Shown: positions 33,994 to 46,200 of the stretch, one piece after another
How the letters are laid out: the number at the start of each line of letters is the position of its first letter
How positions within the stretch are numbered: position 1 is the stretch's first letter
Assembly (NCBI GenBank): GCA_019633425.1
Contig: WSUB01000093.1
Span: 1-64,000, forward strand
Origin: Tulasnella sp. 424
Taxonomy: Eukaryota > Basidiomycota > Agaricomycetes > Cantharellales > Tulasnellaceae
Direction: 5' to 3'
DNA length: 64,000 bases
Notes under the pieces: generated by a model
Told to the model about the DNA's origin: nothing
The model's input: the letters and a program-made list of their open reading frames with translations, nothing else
Database searches by the model: none
Position numbers and translations under genes: made by a program

Positions 33994-35691
33994 CTACAGC
34001 TCCTCTCTGTCACTTCGGCTCGGCGTATCCGAAGAAGTCCTCATCTCCAGCTTGCCCAAAAAGTCCTCCATCATACGGTTGACATCCTCCGGCGCTTCCA
34101 GATGTGGCCAGTGTGCCGCCTCAACATCTCGAATTTCCAAACTGTTAGCTAAGGTCAGCGAACCGCGTGCAAGCCGACGGGTATGTCCATTCCCGCTCAC
34201 TCTGTCATGAATGCCTCGGTGCCGACCAACTTGATTGCATCACGCCATTTAGCCACTCGGTCGTGCGAGGGTAAGATGAGAAGAGATGGTGTATGAATCG
34301 TGTGATTTCCTTGCGCGGTGGCGAATTCGAATGACCGTCGCCGATTCTACGTGCAAAGATTTAATGGGCTGCCAAAGACAGAAGCAGCTAAAATGTGACC
34401 CACACTGTCAAGGTAAAATTGAAGGGCTGGAAAGGGCAAGGATGAGCAACAAACGTTGACCGACAGGTTTTGTTCTGCCTACTTTTTTCGAACCCTTGAA
34501 TCTCCATGCCTTTCACAAGGTAGTCTTCCTCTGAGGGAGAGAGGAACGCAATAGGTTCGAGCTTCCCATGCCTATAATTAGCGTTCGGGACCCAATTCAC
34601 CATCCCGTACACGTACCTCGTCGTCATCTTCAAAGACATCCATTAAAGCTGTTGTGCTCGTAAGGAATGGTTCCGGCGGTGGGTTGTGCCAGCCACGCAT
34701 GACCGCCCGCAGGGATCGGCGAACGGACTTGTCTAGTTCTTCAGTAGCCTGCTTGGCCAAGTCATTGAAATAAGCCTAGTGGGAGTATGAATTGAGCGGG
34801 GGGGAGCAGGATATGATCCTGGTCAAGCGCCTGACCTGATACGCCAGTCGTGGTGCCATTTTTGCTAGATATCGAGTGGGAACATAATTCCCTCCTACAG
34901 GTAGATACTAATATAGTTGATGTTAAAGAGGTTCGGGTGCAAGGATCTTCCATGGAGCTTACCGGTACAACCAAGCCGATGACGGCCTTGAAGCGGTCGG
35001 GCCTCTGTCTTGCCGCCTCGAAGCAGAGCTGAGACCCCCAGTCGTGGCTGTGTAACCGAATCAGTGCGTAAGATGATGCGGAGAAATGTAAGTACGTACC
35101 CCACACAGATGGCGGATTCCACGCCAGCGTGGTCCATCAGGCAAATCAGATCAGACACAAAGTCAGAGTAAACACCGCCTGTATGCACATCGCCCGGATG
35201 AGTAGATTTGTAAAATCCACGAATATTAGTAACAAGGAGACGGTAGTCATCCTGAAAAGGAAATGGGAAAAATAGTCAAGGGCACGTGTTTCAATAAGGA
35301 TGTTCAAGTAACCGCCATCACTGGGCAGAGGCATTAAAGCGTAGCTTACCTGAAAGTGAGTTATCTGACGGGCCCAGGTACTCCACATTCCAGGCCATCC
35401 ATGTACCATTAGTAAAGTTTCTTTGGGGGGCGTCGATGGCTTTATGTCAACGTAATCTATAACAGAGAGGGTTGGATTTTTTTCTACTTTCATAGAGACA
35501 GCATGCGACCCACTGATGTTGATCTCCACAGCAGTTTCTTCTTCGGTGTCCCGTCGGATAGCAGGGCATGGGACATTTCTTTCGTATTTCTCGTATTGAT
35601 GAGGGTCAAAGTGTCGTATCTCGTTGGCTTCGGCGTCCGCATTCGTGAAGGCGACGCCCAAAGTCATTGCTATGAGTAAAAGCCACTGCAT
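33994..35691 (-). CDS. Secreted epoxide hydrolase, alpha/beta-hydrolase fold
   Basis: It begins MQWLLLIAMTLGVAFTNADA, a signal peptide, so the enzyme should enter the secretory pathway. The core has LLMVHGWPGMWSTWARQI (oxyanion HGxP), then NIRGFYKSTHPGDV and HDWGSQLCFEAARQRPDR, where Asp of HDWGS is the predicted nucleophile. The catalytic His is in EAAHWPHLEAPEDVNRMMED near the C-terminus. These are the hallmarks of soluble-type epoxide hydrolases, which open epoxides to diols. Several small introns split it. The RGFYKS element is looser than the usual RGYGxS. The substrate, and whether it is extracellular or vacuolar, are unknown. Confidence 0.85.
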
Positions 35692-37003
35692 GTTGAACTG
35701 AAGTTGAAGTCTGGTGAAGAGCGCTCTTTCTCAGCCTAATCAAATCGTTGAAAAGGTCGTTAGAGTCGTTGGTGGGCAAGCCTCAAAGGATGGTCCCCCA
35801 TGAAACGAGCTGACCAAGAGCTGGGTGACGTAACTCGGCTTTTCCCTGGCCGGCCGGCTACTAAATTTCGCCTCTGTCGTCTCTGTAGCGCACTTCCAGG
35901 CTGCATTCGAGTTGCCTTTTTCATGTGCAATGAGGAGAGTAGTAGACGATCGAAACATGCGGGGAACACGTTATGTAATATTCAGAATGGAGCGAAGCAA
36001 TGGTTCGAAGTCTTGACAATGCCGCAATGCCGTAGTTCTCAGGCTGCCGAGCACTCGATTGTCGCGCACATCTCCCCTACAGCAAGCGAGCAAGTTGCTT
36101 ATACCATACGCATGAGGATAGTGCAACGATCCGTTACAGGACGCCGCACAAGTTTTTTCCTGCTTCTCGACTAAACCGCGTGTGTCGCGTGCTGGCCAAA
36201 GCCTCGGTTGGACGTCGCTCTACAAGGAAGCCAGGGACCTATCGAGGTTAGGTTAGCTAGACATAGTTACTCTTTGTTTTGCCTATAGTCTCGTTCGCAT
36301 CTGCTACAGACTACCACTCAGTTCTAACTTAGTCCCACTTCGTAGTCCACCTCCACTTTGTACGAGCAACGACCAGCCCGAGGAACCATTCTCCTCATTC
36401 AGTTACAGGACCCAAACTATATTCGAATCTCGGAAGTTGCGCAATTCGCTCGGTTTATGGGTCTTTTTTTTTTGCGGGACCTCTGCCTTCCGCTACAAGG
36501 TGGAAGGTGCTGCCTCAGACAGACTCCCAGCCCTCTCCTCTCCATCCCCCGCCCCAATGCCCGGGGTTTCCACTATTCGGCAGAGAATTCCACTGCTTCG
36601 AGTGACCAGAAACCTCCCTACTCATTCTCTTTCCTCGTCTCCCAGAATACAACCTGGCAGGGGTTGCTGCGTTGCATGCAAAACATGTACACCCTTTTTT
36701 TACCTGAGAAGCTGAATCTCGCCACAACACTCATCGAACAAGTCTTTGCGGGAGTGAAACAAAATCTTCTCTAAAGGCCTCTCACTCCTCGGTCATTGTT
36801 GGTTGAGGTCCGACTGGATGAAGTCGAGAGAGAGTCGGAAGCGAAGATTCAGGTGTGCAGGTCGCCGCAATGGGATCGTTGCTAGAGGTGACGTCACGTG
36901 ACGACAAGAAGTTCCACGTCGTGTTCCGTGTCACTCTTCCACTGCTGCCTCCCTACGTTTTGCTCTGTCTAGCCACCATCCATCACTCATTTTTCTAACC
37001 AAC
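35692..37003. other. Long divergent intergenic region
   Basis: About 1.3 kb separates the minus-strand epoxide hydrolase and the plus-strand DPM3 gene. A 138-codon frame at 36358-36774 shows no domain, and no splice signals link it. The DPM3-proximal end holds the CRE/E-box motif at 36889-36903. Confidence 0.5.
36889..36903 (+). promoter_or_regulatory. Overlapping CRE and E-box upstream of DPM3
   Basis: TGACGTCACGTGACG contains the CRE palindrome TGACGTCA and the E-box palindrome CACGTG, overlapping by two bases. It lies about 100 bases before the DPM3 start. CRE-type sites bind bZIP factors and E-boxes bind bHLH factors. A promoter element is likely; the factor is not known. Confidence 0.5.
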
Positions 37004-37434
37004 ATGACTCGTGCTCAGCGTATCATCACTATTTCCGCGATCTCAGCGACGCTATACTTCCTCGCGCTCTTCGCCATCGTGCCCCTACCACTCCTGGCAC
37101 AAGAAACCGCCGAAAAGGTATTACCTGTGGTATGTCTCACCTCACGAAGGCTCAGTCCTATTACGCCCAATATTTTTACCGACTCGTTCAATTCCATATT
37201 AGTTGCCCTGGTGGTTGCTTGTCTCGTTCGGCGCGTATGCCATGTGGACTCTTGGCTGGAACGTCATGACCATCCGGGATTGCCCTGAAGCGTACCATGA
37301 CCTGATGAAAGTGCGTCAAACTAGATTGTGGACGTGTGTAGTCATCACAAAGCTAAATCTATTGGGCCTTGAATGTGCAGGAAATTTCTGCTGCCAAAAA
37401 TGACCTCCGTGCAAGAGGAGTCTCCGTTGACTAA
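37004..37434 (+). CDS. DPM3: Dolichol-phosphate mannosyltransferase subunit 3
   Basis: Three exons (37004-37129, 37203-37310, 37381-37434) give 95 residues. The N-terminal half has two hydrophobic helices, TISAISATLYFLALFAIVPL and LPWWLLVSFGAYAMWTLGWN. The C-terminal half reads TIRDCPEAYHDLMKEISAAK then NDLRARGVSVD. This matches human DPM3, of similar size (about 92 residues), with its FHDCE...L...I..A..DL..RG tail. DPM3 tethers the catalytic subunit Dpm1 to the ER membrane so that dolichol-phosphate-mannose is made for glycoproteins and GPI anchors. Exon phases all close exactly and the frame ends in TAA. Confidence 0.93.
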
Positions 37435-37785
37435 TTCATCATCATTCACCATTCTCTGTACCTTTCGTATATCCATCACACGTTAATCAAGGGAGGCTTG
37501 GATATTTTGTCGGTGGTTCGGTTTTCCTCATGACTTCGGTCATACGCAAGAATCCTATTGTGGAATTCTCGTCGAGTCTGTGCGCAGCAGCTCTCCGACG
37601 GATTCATCCCGTCGTACGTACAATACTAGTGGTCACCGGTACCTCGTTCCCTCATAAACCTGGTGGTGCTATGTCGATTGCCAACATGTTGACGCGCCAC
37701 ATGATGCTACTAAACATCGCTTAAACGAAATCCCACCAGGCCACCTTGTTCTTGAGAATAGCAGGTGGTGGACTCGCTCTGAGGA
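37435..37785. other. DPM3 3' flank before the duplicated unit
   Basis: About 350 bases. A 64-codon plus-strand frame at 37530-37724 has no support. Homology to the second RdRP unit starts only near 37786. Confidence 0.5.
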
Positions 37786-37872
37786 CTGGGAAAGCAGACC
37801 TCCTTCGTGAATGCAACGGCACAAGTGATCAATGCTCATAGCTTGTGTTCTTGGCTTAACAGCCCCCTGAAT

Positions 37873-37878
37873 CACGTG
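37873..37878 (+). promoter_or_regulatory. E-box in RdRP-1 upstream region
   Basis: CACGTG inside TGAATCACGTGCGACAGGG, about 440 bases before the start codon. The same 19-base stretch is kept at 42831-42849 before RdRP-2, although the flanks have diverged. Conservation between copies hints at function, but they are recent duplicates. Confidence 0.35.
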
Positions 37879-38311
37879 CGACAGGGAACGCTCGAGCCCA
37901 GTTTTCTCCCTCAAACCATGAAACCTTCTTGGCGCGTCATCCAACACGGGGTCAGTAACATAAACTAGGAAGTGTTGGAATTTTCGTCTAATCGAGAGTT
38001 TCCAGATTTTAGTTAATTTTTCTTATCATCATTTTCTTATCGCTATCCAGACCCGATACAGTGGAGAAAACAGGAGGTCTCTCCTTCCTTGTAAAGCACG
38101 GTGAGTGGCGGTCCTCCTTCATAGCCAAGAGGTACTTATTCCATTGAGTATGTCGCTTCCTTGTGCAAGAGACCCATCGCCGAGTCTTAACCACCCGAGT
38201 CTCCAACCAACTCATCGGCTCGCTCGATACCTCTCACCCATCTGTCAAGTGAGTCGTAAAAGCTCAGTTACGTCCCAGGAATATCTCCAACTGAATTGCT
38301 TTGGTTCAAGC

Positions 38312-41300
38312 ATGGCTGAGGTATTTATGCAGAATATCCCCCTCTCGACTACTCACGTCGAGGTCGTCCGTTCCTTGGCAGAGGTTCTCCACAACCCACC
38401 CTTTTACAATCCCAACAATCAGCTCATCAACTTCCACGTCGCTTTGCACCGAGGCAGAAATCTTCCAGCCGGCCGCAAACACAGCGGCAATGGATCTTTA
38501 ACCCTCCCGGACGCAGACACCGCATCGCTCTTCCTCCAAGCCTATGGCCCTTTGGCCTTCGGCCGCCGTCGGCTTCAATGCGAAAGGACTCAGCTCATAC
38601 GGTTCCGAGCGGGTCACACTATTCCGAGGCAAGAGGTCGTTGCTCTTATCCAATCAACTCAATACGTGGATCCACTGGCTCAGGAGGAGCGGGACGAACG
38701 CGCGAATCAACTCCGATCAGCCGTCAGAATTACCCAAGTACAATTCGGATGGCAATGCCGGGACGGACAGTTTTCCGTAGAATGGACGTCCTCACTGCCA
38801 ACGAACATGACCTCCCCTCCGAGCTTGGGATTCCAAGAGGAGAGCAACGAAGTTTGGGTCTCCATGGGAGGAGGTCACCATACCCTACTCGACGATATAG
38901 GAACGCTGATCTCCAACGTTGTCATCTTTCGTTTCTCTCGAGTCGAGAGTTTAGCGTACGATACTTGCAGCGGACCTCACCCAGCCATATTATTCTCCTT
39001 CCAAACCGCTCCAGCGTTCGAAATGCACGGAACCATGTCCCTAGGCTCGCTGTCCTCTTTCTCTCAAGGTCGCCGCACCAGACTCACCTCATTCTCGCCA
39101 TCCCACGAAATTGTGGCACCTTACACGTCCCTCGCCATGCGCGTGGTTTGCGATTCTCGGAGAGATCTCGCAGCGTTCCAACGCATGGCTGAAGTCGTCA
39201 ACCTTCCTCCCGGTATCGAACTCGCACCACCTCCCCCCAGTCGCACACTCTTTACCCTTGGTACACTAGACCGCATCCATCGTTGGATTGCCAGGCTCCC
39301 TTATGTAGTCGGATTTCAAGCTCTTGCAATCCTAAATAACCTACATCTGGACCCTCTGGAGCTTTGGGAGCTACGTCCGCAGATCATGTCCATCCTCAAC
39401 GAACACGGGACACCCCGTACAAGCGAGATTCTGAGGCTCTTCGGGCCCCACGTCCAGATGTTGGGATGGGACTCGGACCGCGATACAGACGAAGAACCAC
39501 CGCAGACCATCCGGGACTGCCTTCGCAGAGCATCAAAGGATACCACGCCCCTACACATGGCTTTACGAGATCAGTCCAAGAATCCTGGTTGGTTCAATTG
39601 TCACCACGTAACCGTTACCCCAACACGTATGGTGCTGGCCGGTCCGTATCCTGACCAGGTGCGTTACACTCGGTCCCGAATCATACCAGCTTAGCTCATG
39701 CATCCTTCAACAGTCGAATCGCGTTTTGAGGCGCTACCCAAAACATCATGACCACTTTCTCCGTGTCAACTTTACTGATGAGGACTTGCTCGATTTCCGC
39801 TGGGACCGCGATGTCGACGGGGCGCAATTTGTTCGAGAGCGTGTGGGTGGAGTCCTCAAGCGTGGGTTAACCGTTGCCGGTCGCAAGTTCGAATTCCTCG
39901 CATATTCCAGCAGTGCCCTCAAAGAACACGCCGTCTGGTAAATACCACCCCACCTCTTGTCGTAAGAATCATTTCTGAATACTCGATCATACTTTTAAGG
40001 TTCTGTGCTGAATTCATGGACGATAAAGGCAAGACGTGGAACGCTGACACCATCAGGCAAAGTCTCGGAGACTTTTCACACCTAGAGCGTTACCCAGCTC
40101 GGTAAGCATTTTGTTTATTGTGACATGTGTTTTCGAGTCTAATTCTACCTGCGCGATTCTAGATACGGCGCACGAATGTCGCAAGCGTTCACGGCTACGG
40201 AACCAGGCATCACACTTCAACTCGATGAAATCGTCATGACACCTGACATCAAACGAAATGGTTCAAACTTCACGGACGGTATCGGAGACATTTCAAAATA
40301 TCTTGCTAAAAAGATATCTAGAAGGCTTCAGCGCCGTCCGGGAAGCAAGAAGCGGTTCTATCTCGACCCAAGCGCATACCAGTTCCGCATGGACGGGTTT
40401 AAAGGCATGATCGCGGTCAACCATCGGCTTGAAGGACTGGAAGTCATGCTCAGAGACAGTCAGCGGAAGTTTGACGGTAGGTTATTACCGTTTTTGCACC
40501 TCTTGCGAACAGGTTTTAATATCATCACCTAGTGCCTCGGCCATTAATGGAAATCGAGATAGCTCAATCGTTCTGGCACCCCAGTATGTTTTATTCCTTC
40601 ACTTACGCAATATCGAAGCGCTGAGGCCGCCGCACCTGTTCGTAGAACCCGTTTACCTCAACAGGTTTATGATTATGATTCTAGAAGTGCGTTGTGCCGT
40701 GTATTGGTGATTGCCCTCCTAATTAGATTTCCGCAGACTCTCGGAGTTCCCGCCCGCGTGTTTATCGAATTGCAGGATGAAGCCGTCCGGGAAGTCGAAG
40801 AAGCAACCCAAACTTTAGCGAAATGCTCGGAGTTCCTCGATGCTCACGGTATTGGCACATCCTATCGACTTTCTTCGGCCATGTTGAATTTGCACAAGCT
40901 CAAAGTCGGCCTCCAGTCTGAGACGGTAGCATCTCTCAATCTGAACGATGAATTTCTGGACCGAGCTATCGAATTCGCGGCCAATCACGTTCTCCGAGTG
41001 ATGAAGCATAAAGCTCGGATCCCTGTCAAAGGTATCGATCTTCCACTTGACGATACGCAAGCTCATTACGCCATGATCGTCATATTCCAGGCTCGTATAC
41101 ATTGGTGGGCGTCGTAGATGTGCACGGGTGGCTCCAACCAAACGAGGTTTTCGGTGCGATTTAATAGCTTGGTCGAGACGTGGCATGCCTTGTGTCCTAA
41201 TAAGCTGGTCTGTCAGTGTGCATCCAGGAAAAGGACGAGAAACCCGAATATATCAAGGGGAAAGTTCTCATCACGCGTTCGCCACAGGTTCATCCAGGTG

Positions 41301-42688
41301 AACCGAAATCGTAGTCATGTGCTTTATTCAATGGCTGACGCCTGCCCTGATTGCTAGGCGACGTGCAATTCGTCGAGGCAATCGGAGACCCGCCACCAGA
41401 GTCTCCATTCACGTTCGAGAAGCTCCCGAATTGCGTCGTATTTTCGTCACTAGGCGACCGTTGCATTCCTTCCATGCTTTCTGGGGGCGACTTGGACGGT
41501 ACGTGGTTCTCTTCACTCTGCCATAGCCAGCTTGTCCTCAAGTGACCCTTTTCCCTTTAGGAGACGAGTACAACGTCATCCTCTATCAAGACCTCTTTCC
41601 GAGTGAGATTCACCCTCCGGCGGATTACCCTCTTGCAATCATCAAGGACCTCGGCCGAGCGTGCACTATCGATGACCTCGCCGATTGGGTAGCGGAGTAT
41701 ATTAATTCAGATATCTTGGTCAGTCTCAGAGGTCTCGGACTGACTCACGATGCATTCCTTGGAGAGATTCTGACTGGATGAAATGCAGGGACTTGTTGCA
41801 GACCAATTCTTGCTGCTGGCTGATCAAAGTCCGCTCATGGCTCGTGACCCAGACTGCATCAAGCTCGCCGAACTCGCCAGCAAAGCAGTAGATTTCGCCA
41901 AATCCGGGACACCTGTCAATCGTGCGGATGTCCCTAGTCTCCGCTTTCCGTCGGATCGGAGACCGGATTGGTCTGTCGGCGAGGTGGGAACTGGTCGTAG
42001 TGGACGGATGGTTTATAAGAGCAACCGGGCGATTGGGATACTGTTCCGCCGAATTGATCTGAATCACGCGGACAGACTGGCTGCTCGGCGAGCGAGGAGC
42101 CAGAGAGGAGGCCTTGGTCAAAAGGCGGAGAAGAAAGCAGAGGCGAAGCTCGAACGAGCCATGAAAGACCTCACCATAACTGGGCCCGCTCGCGACGTTC
42201 TGGGCCACCCAATATCCTTGGCTCTTCTTCCCGTCCTTCGAAAGCACATCGACGCGGAATCGGCCATCCCAGAGGAGTTGACGACGGTGGCTCGGAAACA
42301 ATTCGATGCGTATGTGTCAGAACTTCGTTTCATTGCAAGCTCAAATACCATCACGTGGGATCCTCTTACGGAAGAGGAAATCTTGATGGGTACCATTGCG
42401 TCAAAGACAACCCAGCCTCGAAAGCGGACGACAATGATGGCACGCCTTCGCAACCAAACCGATGAACTAGTCAAGCGAATTCAGGCGGAACTAGCTGGGG
42501 ATGCGTTGGATGTTGACAGCGACGACCTTGAAGATTCGTTGCTAAGAAGTTGGGCAGCATGGCAAGTTTCCGTCTTGCGTGACACGGCATTCGGAGGTAA
42601 GAGCTTTGGCTTCGTGGCCTTGCGCTCTATTTTCGAATGCCTGAAAGAAATCGAGGATCGAGATGAGAGGAAATCATACGTAGCATAA
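38312..42688 (+). CDS. RNA-dependent RNA polymerase, copy 1
   Basis: Twelve exons (38312-39658, 39714-39937, 40000-40101, 40163-40476, 40533-40583, 40646-40686, 40737-41031, 41091-41153, 41217-41297, 41358-41498, 41561-41718, 41789-42688) give 1238 residues with every junction in phase. The start MAEVFMQNIPLSTTHVEVV is the usual N-terminus of basidiomycete RdRPs. The central part has PDQSNRVLRRYPKHHDHFLR, YPARYGARMSQAFTATEPG, YLNRFMIMILETLGVPARVF and LVGVVDVHGWLQPNEVF. The catalytic motif DLDGDEY (Asp884, Asp886, Asp888) is split by an intron inside its Gly codon. The C-terminal helical part is long. Eukaryotic RdRPs of this type (QDE-1, SAD-1) convert single-stranded RNA to dsRNA that feeds Dicer in RNA silencing. 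All core motifs look intact. Confidence 0.93.
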
Positions 42689-43291
42689 GCCATGTATCTG
42701 TTATATGTACGTTCAGTGTTAGTGGGTGATTGGTTTAGTACTGGGAAACAGGTAGCCTTTGTGAATGCAACTACAGAAGCGATCAGTACTCATCACTTGT
42801 GTTCGGGTATGGTTTGGCTTGACGGATCCCTGAATCACGTGCGACAGGGGACGCTCCCGGTTTTCTCGCTCAACCCACGAAACCTTCTTGACTCGTTACC
42901 CAACAATGTGACATAAGCTCGATGGAACTAGGGAGTGTCGGAATTCTTGTTTAATCGAGAGTTTCCGGATATATTACATAATTTTTCCTTATCATCATTT
43001 TCTTATCGCTATCTACAAACAACCCGATACAGTCGAGAAAACAGGGGGAGGTCTCTCCTTCCTTGTAAAGCACGGTGAGTGGCGGTCCTCCTTCATAGCC
43101 AAAGTGAACCATTCCGTTGATCATTCCTGTCGCATCCTTGTGCAAGAGACCTATCGCCGAGTCTTAACCACCCAAGTCTCCAACCGACTCATCGGCTCAC
43201 TCGATACATACCTCCCACCCCTCTGTCAAGTAAGTCGTAAATCTTCAGTTCGGTCCCAGAAGATACTCAACTGAGTTGCTTTGATGCAAGC
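42689..43291 (+). other. Spacer between the two RdRP genes, with coding-like segment
   Basis: About 600 bases that serve as the promoter and leader of RdRP-2. At 42914-43229 one plus-strand frame is open throughout; its last part reads DTVEKTGGGLSFLVKHGEWR then SSFIAKVNHSVDHSCRILVQ and ends LPPLCQ before a strong GTAAGT donor. No start codon lies in frame. The matching segment in unit 1 (37980-38250) has a frame change and a stop. The product is unrecognised; it may be a leader exon or a relic of another gene. Confidence 0.4.
42836..42841 (+). promoter_or_regulatory. E-box in RdRP-2 upstream region
   Basis: CACGTG in the same conserved 19-base context as the one at 37873-37878, about 450 bases before the start codon. 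Confidence 0.35.
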
Positions 43292-46200
43292 ATGGCCGAG
43301 GTCTTCATGCATAATATTCCCTTCTCGGCTACCCACGTCGAGGTCGTCCGTTCATTGGCAGAGGTTCTCCACAACCCTCCCTTTTACAATCCCAACGATC
43401 AACTCACCAACTTTCATGTCTCTTTACACCGAGGAAAGCGTCTCCAGGCCAGCCGCAAACACACCGGCCATGGATCTTTAACCCTCCCAAACGCAGACCT
43501 CGCAGCACTCTTTCTCCGATCCTTTGGTCCTTCGACCTTCGGCCGCCGCCGGCTTCGATGCGAAGCGACTCGGCTCATACGGTTCGAGGAGAGTCGCTAC
43601 ACTCCAAGCCCAGAGGTCGTCGCCCTCATCCAATCAACTCCATACGTGGACCCACTAGCTCAAGAGGAACGCGATGAACGTGCAAATCAGCTTCGAGCGG
43701 CCGTCAAAATAACCCAAGTACAATTCGGATGGCAATGCCGGGACGGATTGTTTTCTGTAGAATGGACGTCGTCGCTGCCAACGAATATGAACTCTCCTCC
43801 GAGCTTGGGGTTCCAAGAGGAGACTAACGAAATCTGGGTGTCCATGGGAGGAGGTCACGATGCATCACCCGACGATATCGGAACGCTGATCACCAATGTC
43901 GTTGTCTTTCGTTTCTCTCGAGTCGAGAGTTTAGCATATGACACTTCCAGCGGAGCTCATCCAGCCATATTATTCTCCTTCCAAACGCCCCCAGCATTCG
44001 AAATGCACAGAACCCCGTCCCTGGTTGGATCGGCCTTGCCGTCCTCTCCATCCCAAGGCCGCCGCACCAGACTCACTTCATTCTCGCCATCCCACGAAAC
44101 TGTGGCACCTTACACGTCCCTCGCCATGCGCGTGGTTTGCGACTCTCGGAAAGATCTCGCAGAGTTCCAACGCATGGCTGAAGTCGCCAACCTTCCTAGT
44201 GCTGTTGAGCTCGCACCACCTCCGCCCGGTCGCGGACTCTTTACAGTTGGTACACTAGACCGCGTCCATCGTTGGATTGCCAAGCTGCCCTATGTGGTTG
44301 GATTTCAAGCCCTTGCGATTCTAAATAACCTCCATCTGGACCCTCTGGAGCTCTGGGAGTTACGTCCCCATATCATGTTCATCCTCAATGAACACGGAAT
44401 AGCTCGGACAAGCGAGATTCTGAGGCTCTTTGGGCCGCACGTCAAGACGTTGGGATGGGATTCGTACCTCGATACGGACGATGAACCACCGCAGACCATC
44501 GAAGACTGCCTTCGCAGAGCAACAAAGGATACCACACCCCTACACATGGCTCTACGAGATCAGTCCAAAAACCCTGGCTGGTTCAACTGTCACCACGTCA
44601 CGGTTACTCCAACACGTATAGTTCTGGACGGTCCGTATCCCGACCAGGTGCGTTGAACTCGATCCCTGAATTACGCCAGCTTAGCTCATGCATCTTCATC
44701 AGTCGAATCGCGTTCTGAGGCGTTACTCTAAACACCACGACTACTTTCTCCGTGTCAACTTCACTGATGAGGACCTGCTCGACTTCCGCTGGGACCGCGA
44801 TGTCGACGGGGCGCAATTTGTTCGAGAGCGTGTTGGTGGAGTCCTGAAGCGCGGGTTAACCGTCGCTGGTCGCAAGTTCGACTTCCTTGCGTATTCCAGT
44901 AGTGCCCTCAAAGAGCACGCTGTCTGGTAAGCACCACCCCACATCTTGTCGTAAGAATTATTTCTAAGTACTTGAGCATACTTGTAAGGTTTTGCGCTGA
45001 ATTCATCGACGATAAAGGCGAGAAGTGGAACGCTAACACCATCAGACAAAGTCTCGGAGACTTTTCACACCTGGAGCGTTATCCAGCTCGGTAAGCATTT
45101 TGTTTACTGTGTCATGTGTTTCTAAGTCTAACACTATCTTCGCGATTCTAGATACGGCGCAAGAATGTCTCAAGCGTTCACGGCTACGGAACCAGGCATC
45201 ACACTTCAGCTCGATGAAATCGTCATGACGCCTGACATCAAACGAAATGGTTCAAACTTCACGGACGGTGTCGGAGACATTTCAAAATATCTTGCCAAAA
45301 AGATATCCAGAAGGCTTCAGCGCCGTCCGGGAAGCAAGAAGAGGTTCTATCTCGACCCAAGCGCATACCAGTTCCGCATGGACGGGTTTAAAGGCATGAT
45401 CGCGGTCAACCATCGGCTTGAAGGACTGGAAATCAGGCTCAGAGACAGTCAGCGGAAGTTTGGAGGTGAGTTTATTACTGTTTTTGGTTCGAACAGCTTT
45501 TAATATCATCACCTAGTGCCTCAACCATCTATGGAAATCGAGATAGCTCAATCGTTCTGGCGCCCCAGTATGTTTTACTCCTTCACTTGCAAAGTATCGA
45601 AGCGCTGAAGCCGCCACACACCTTTTCGCAGAACCCGTCTACCTCAACAGATACATGATTATGATTCTAGAAGTGCGTTGTACCGTCTATTTTTGATTAC
45701 CTGGTTAAGTAAATTTCTGCAGACTCTCGGAGTTCCCGCCCGTGTGTTTATCAAATTGCAGGATGAAGCCGTCCGCGAAGTCGACGAAGCCACTCAAACC
45801 TTAACGAAATGCTCGAAGTTCCTCGATGCCCACGGTATTGGCACATCCTATCGACTTTCTTCGGTCATGTTGAATTTGAACAAGCTCAAAGTCGGCCTCC
45901 GGTCTGAAACGGCAGCAGCTCTCAATCTGAACGATCCATTCCTGGACCGAGCTATCGAATTCGCGGCTAATCATGTTCTCCGAGTGATGAAGCATAAAGC
46001 TCGAATTCCTGTCAAAGGTATTAATCTTCGACTTGATAGCACGCAGGCTCCTTACATCATAATCGTCATATTCCAGGCTCGTATACGTTGGTGGGCGTCG
46101 TAGATGTGCACGGGTGGCTCCAACCAAACGAGGTTTTCGGTGCGATCCAATAGCTTGGCCGAGACGCATGCCTTTTGTCCTAATAAGCTCGTCCGCCAGT

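Larger units (their letters stand above)
37786..42721 (+). repeat. Duplicated unit 1, with RdRP gene
   Basis: From ACTGGGAAA near 37786 to CGTTCAGTGT near 42721, this segment aligns with 42740-47722 in the same orientation, at an offset of about 4.98 kb at the RdRP starts. Shared blocks include the promoter region, a 5' leader with a GT...AG intron, and all twelve RdRP exons. Differences are scattered substitutions and small indels throughout, including in introns. Confidence 0.85.

Noticed and set aside
36358..36774. 138-codon open frame upstream of DPM3
   Set aside because: No ATG at its start, no domain and no splice partners; it lies in an intergenic region where frames of this size occur by chance.
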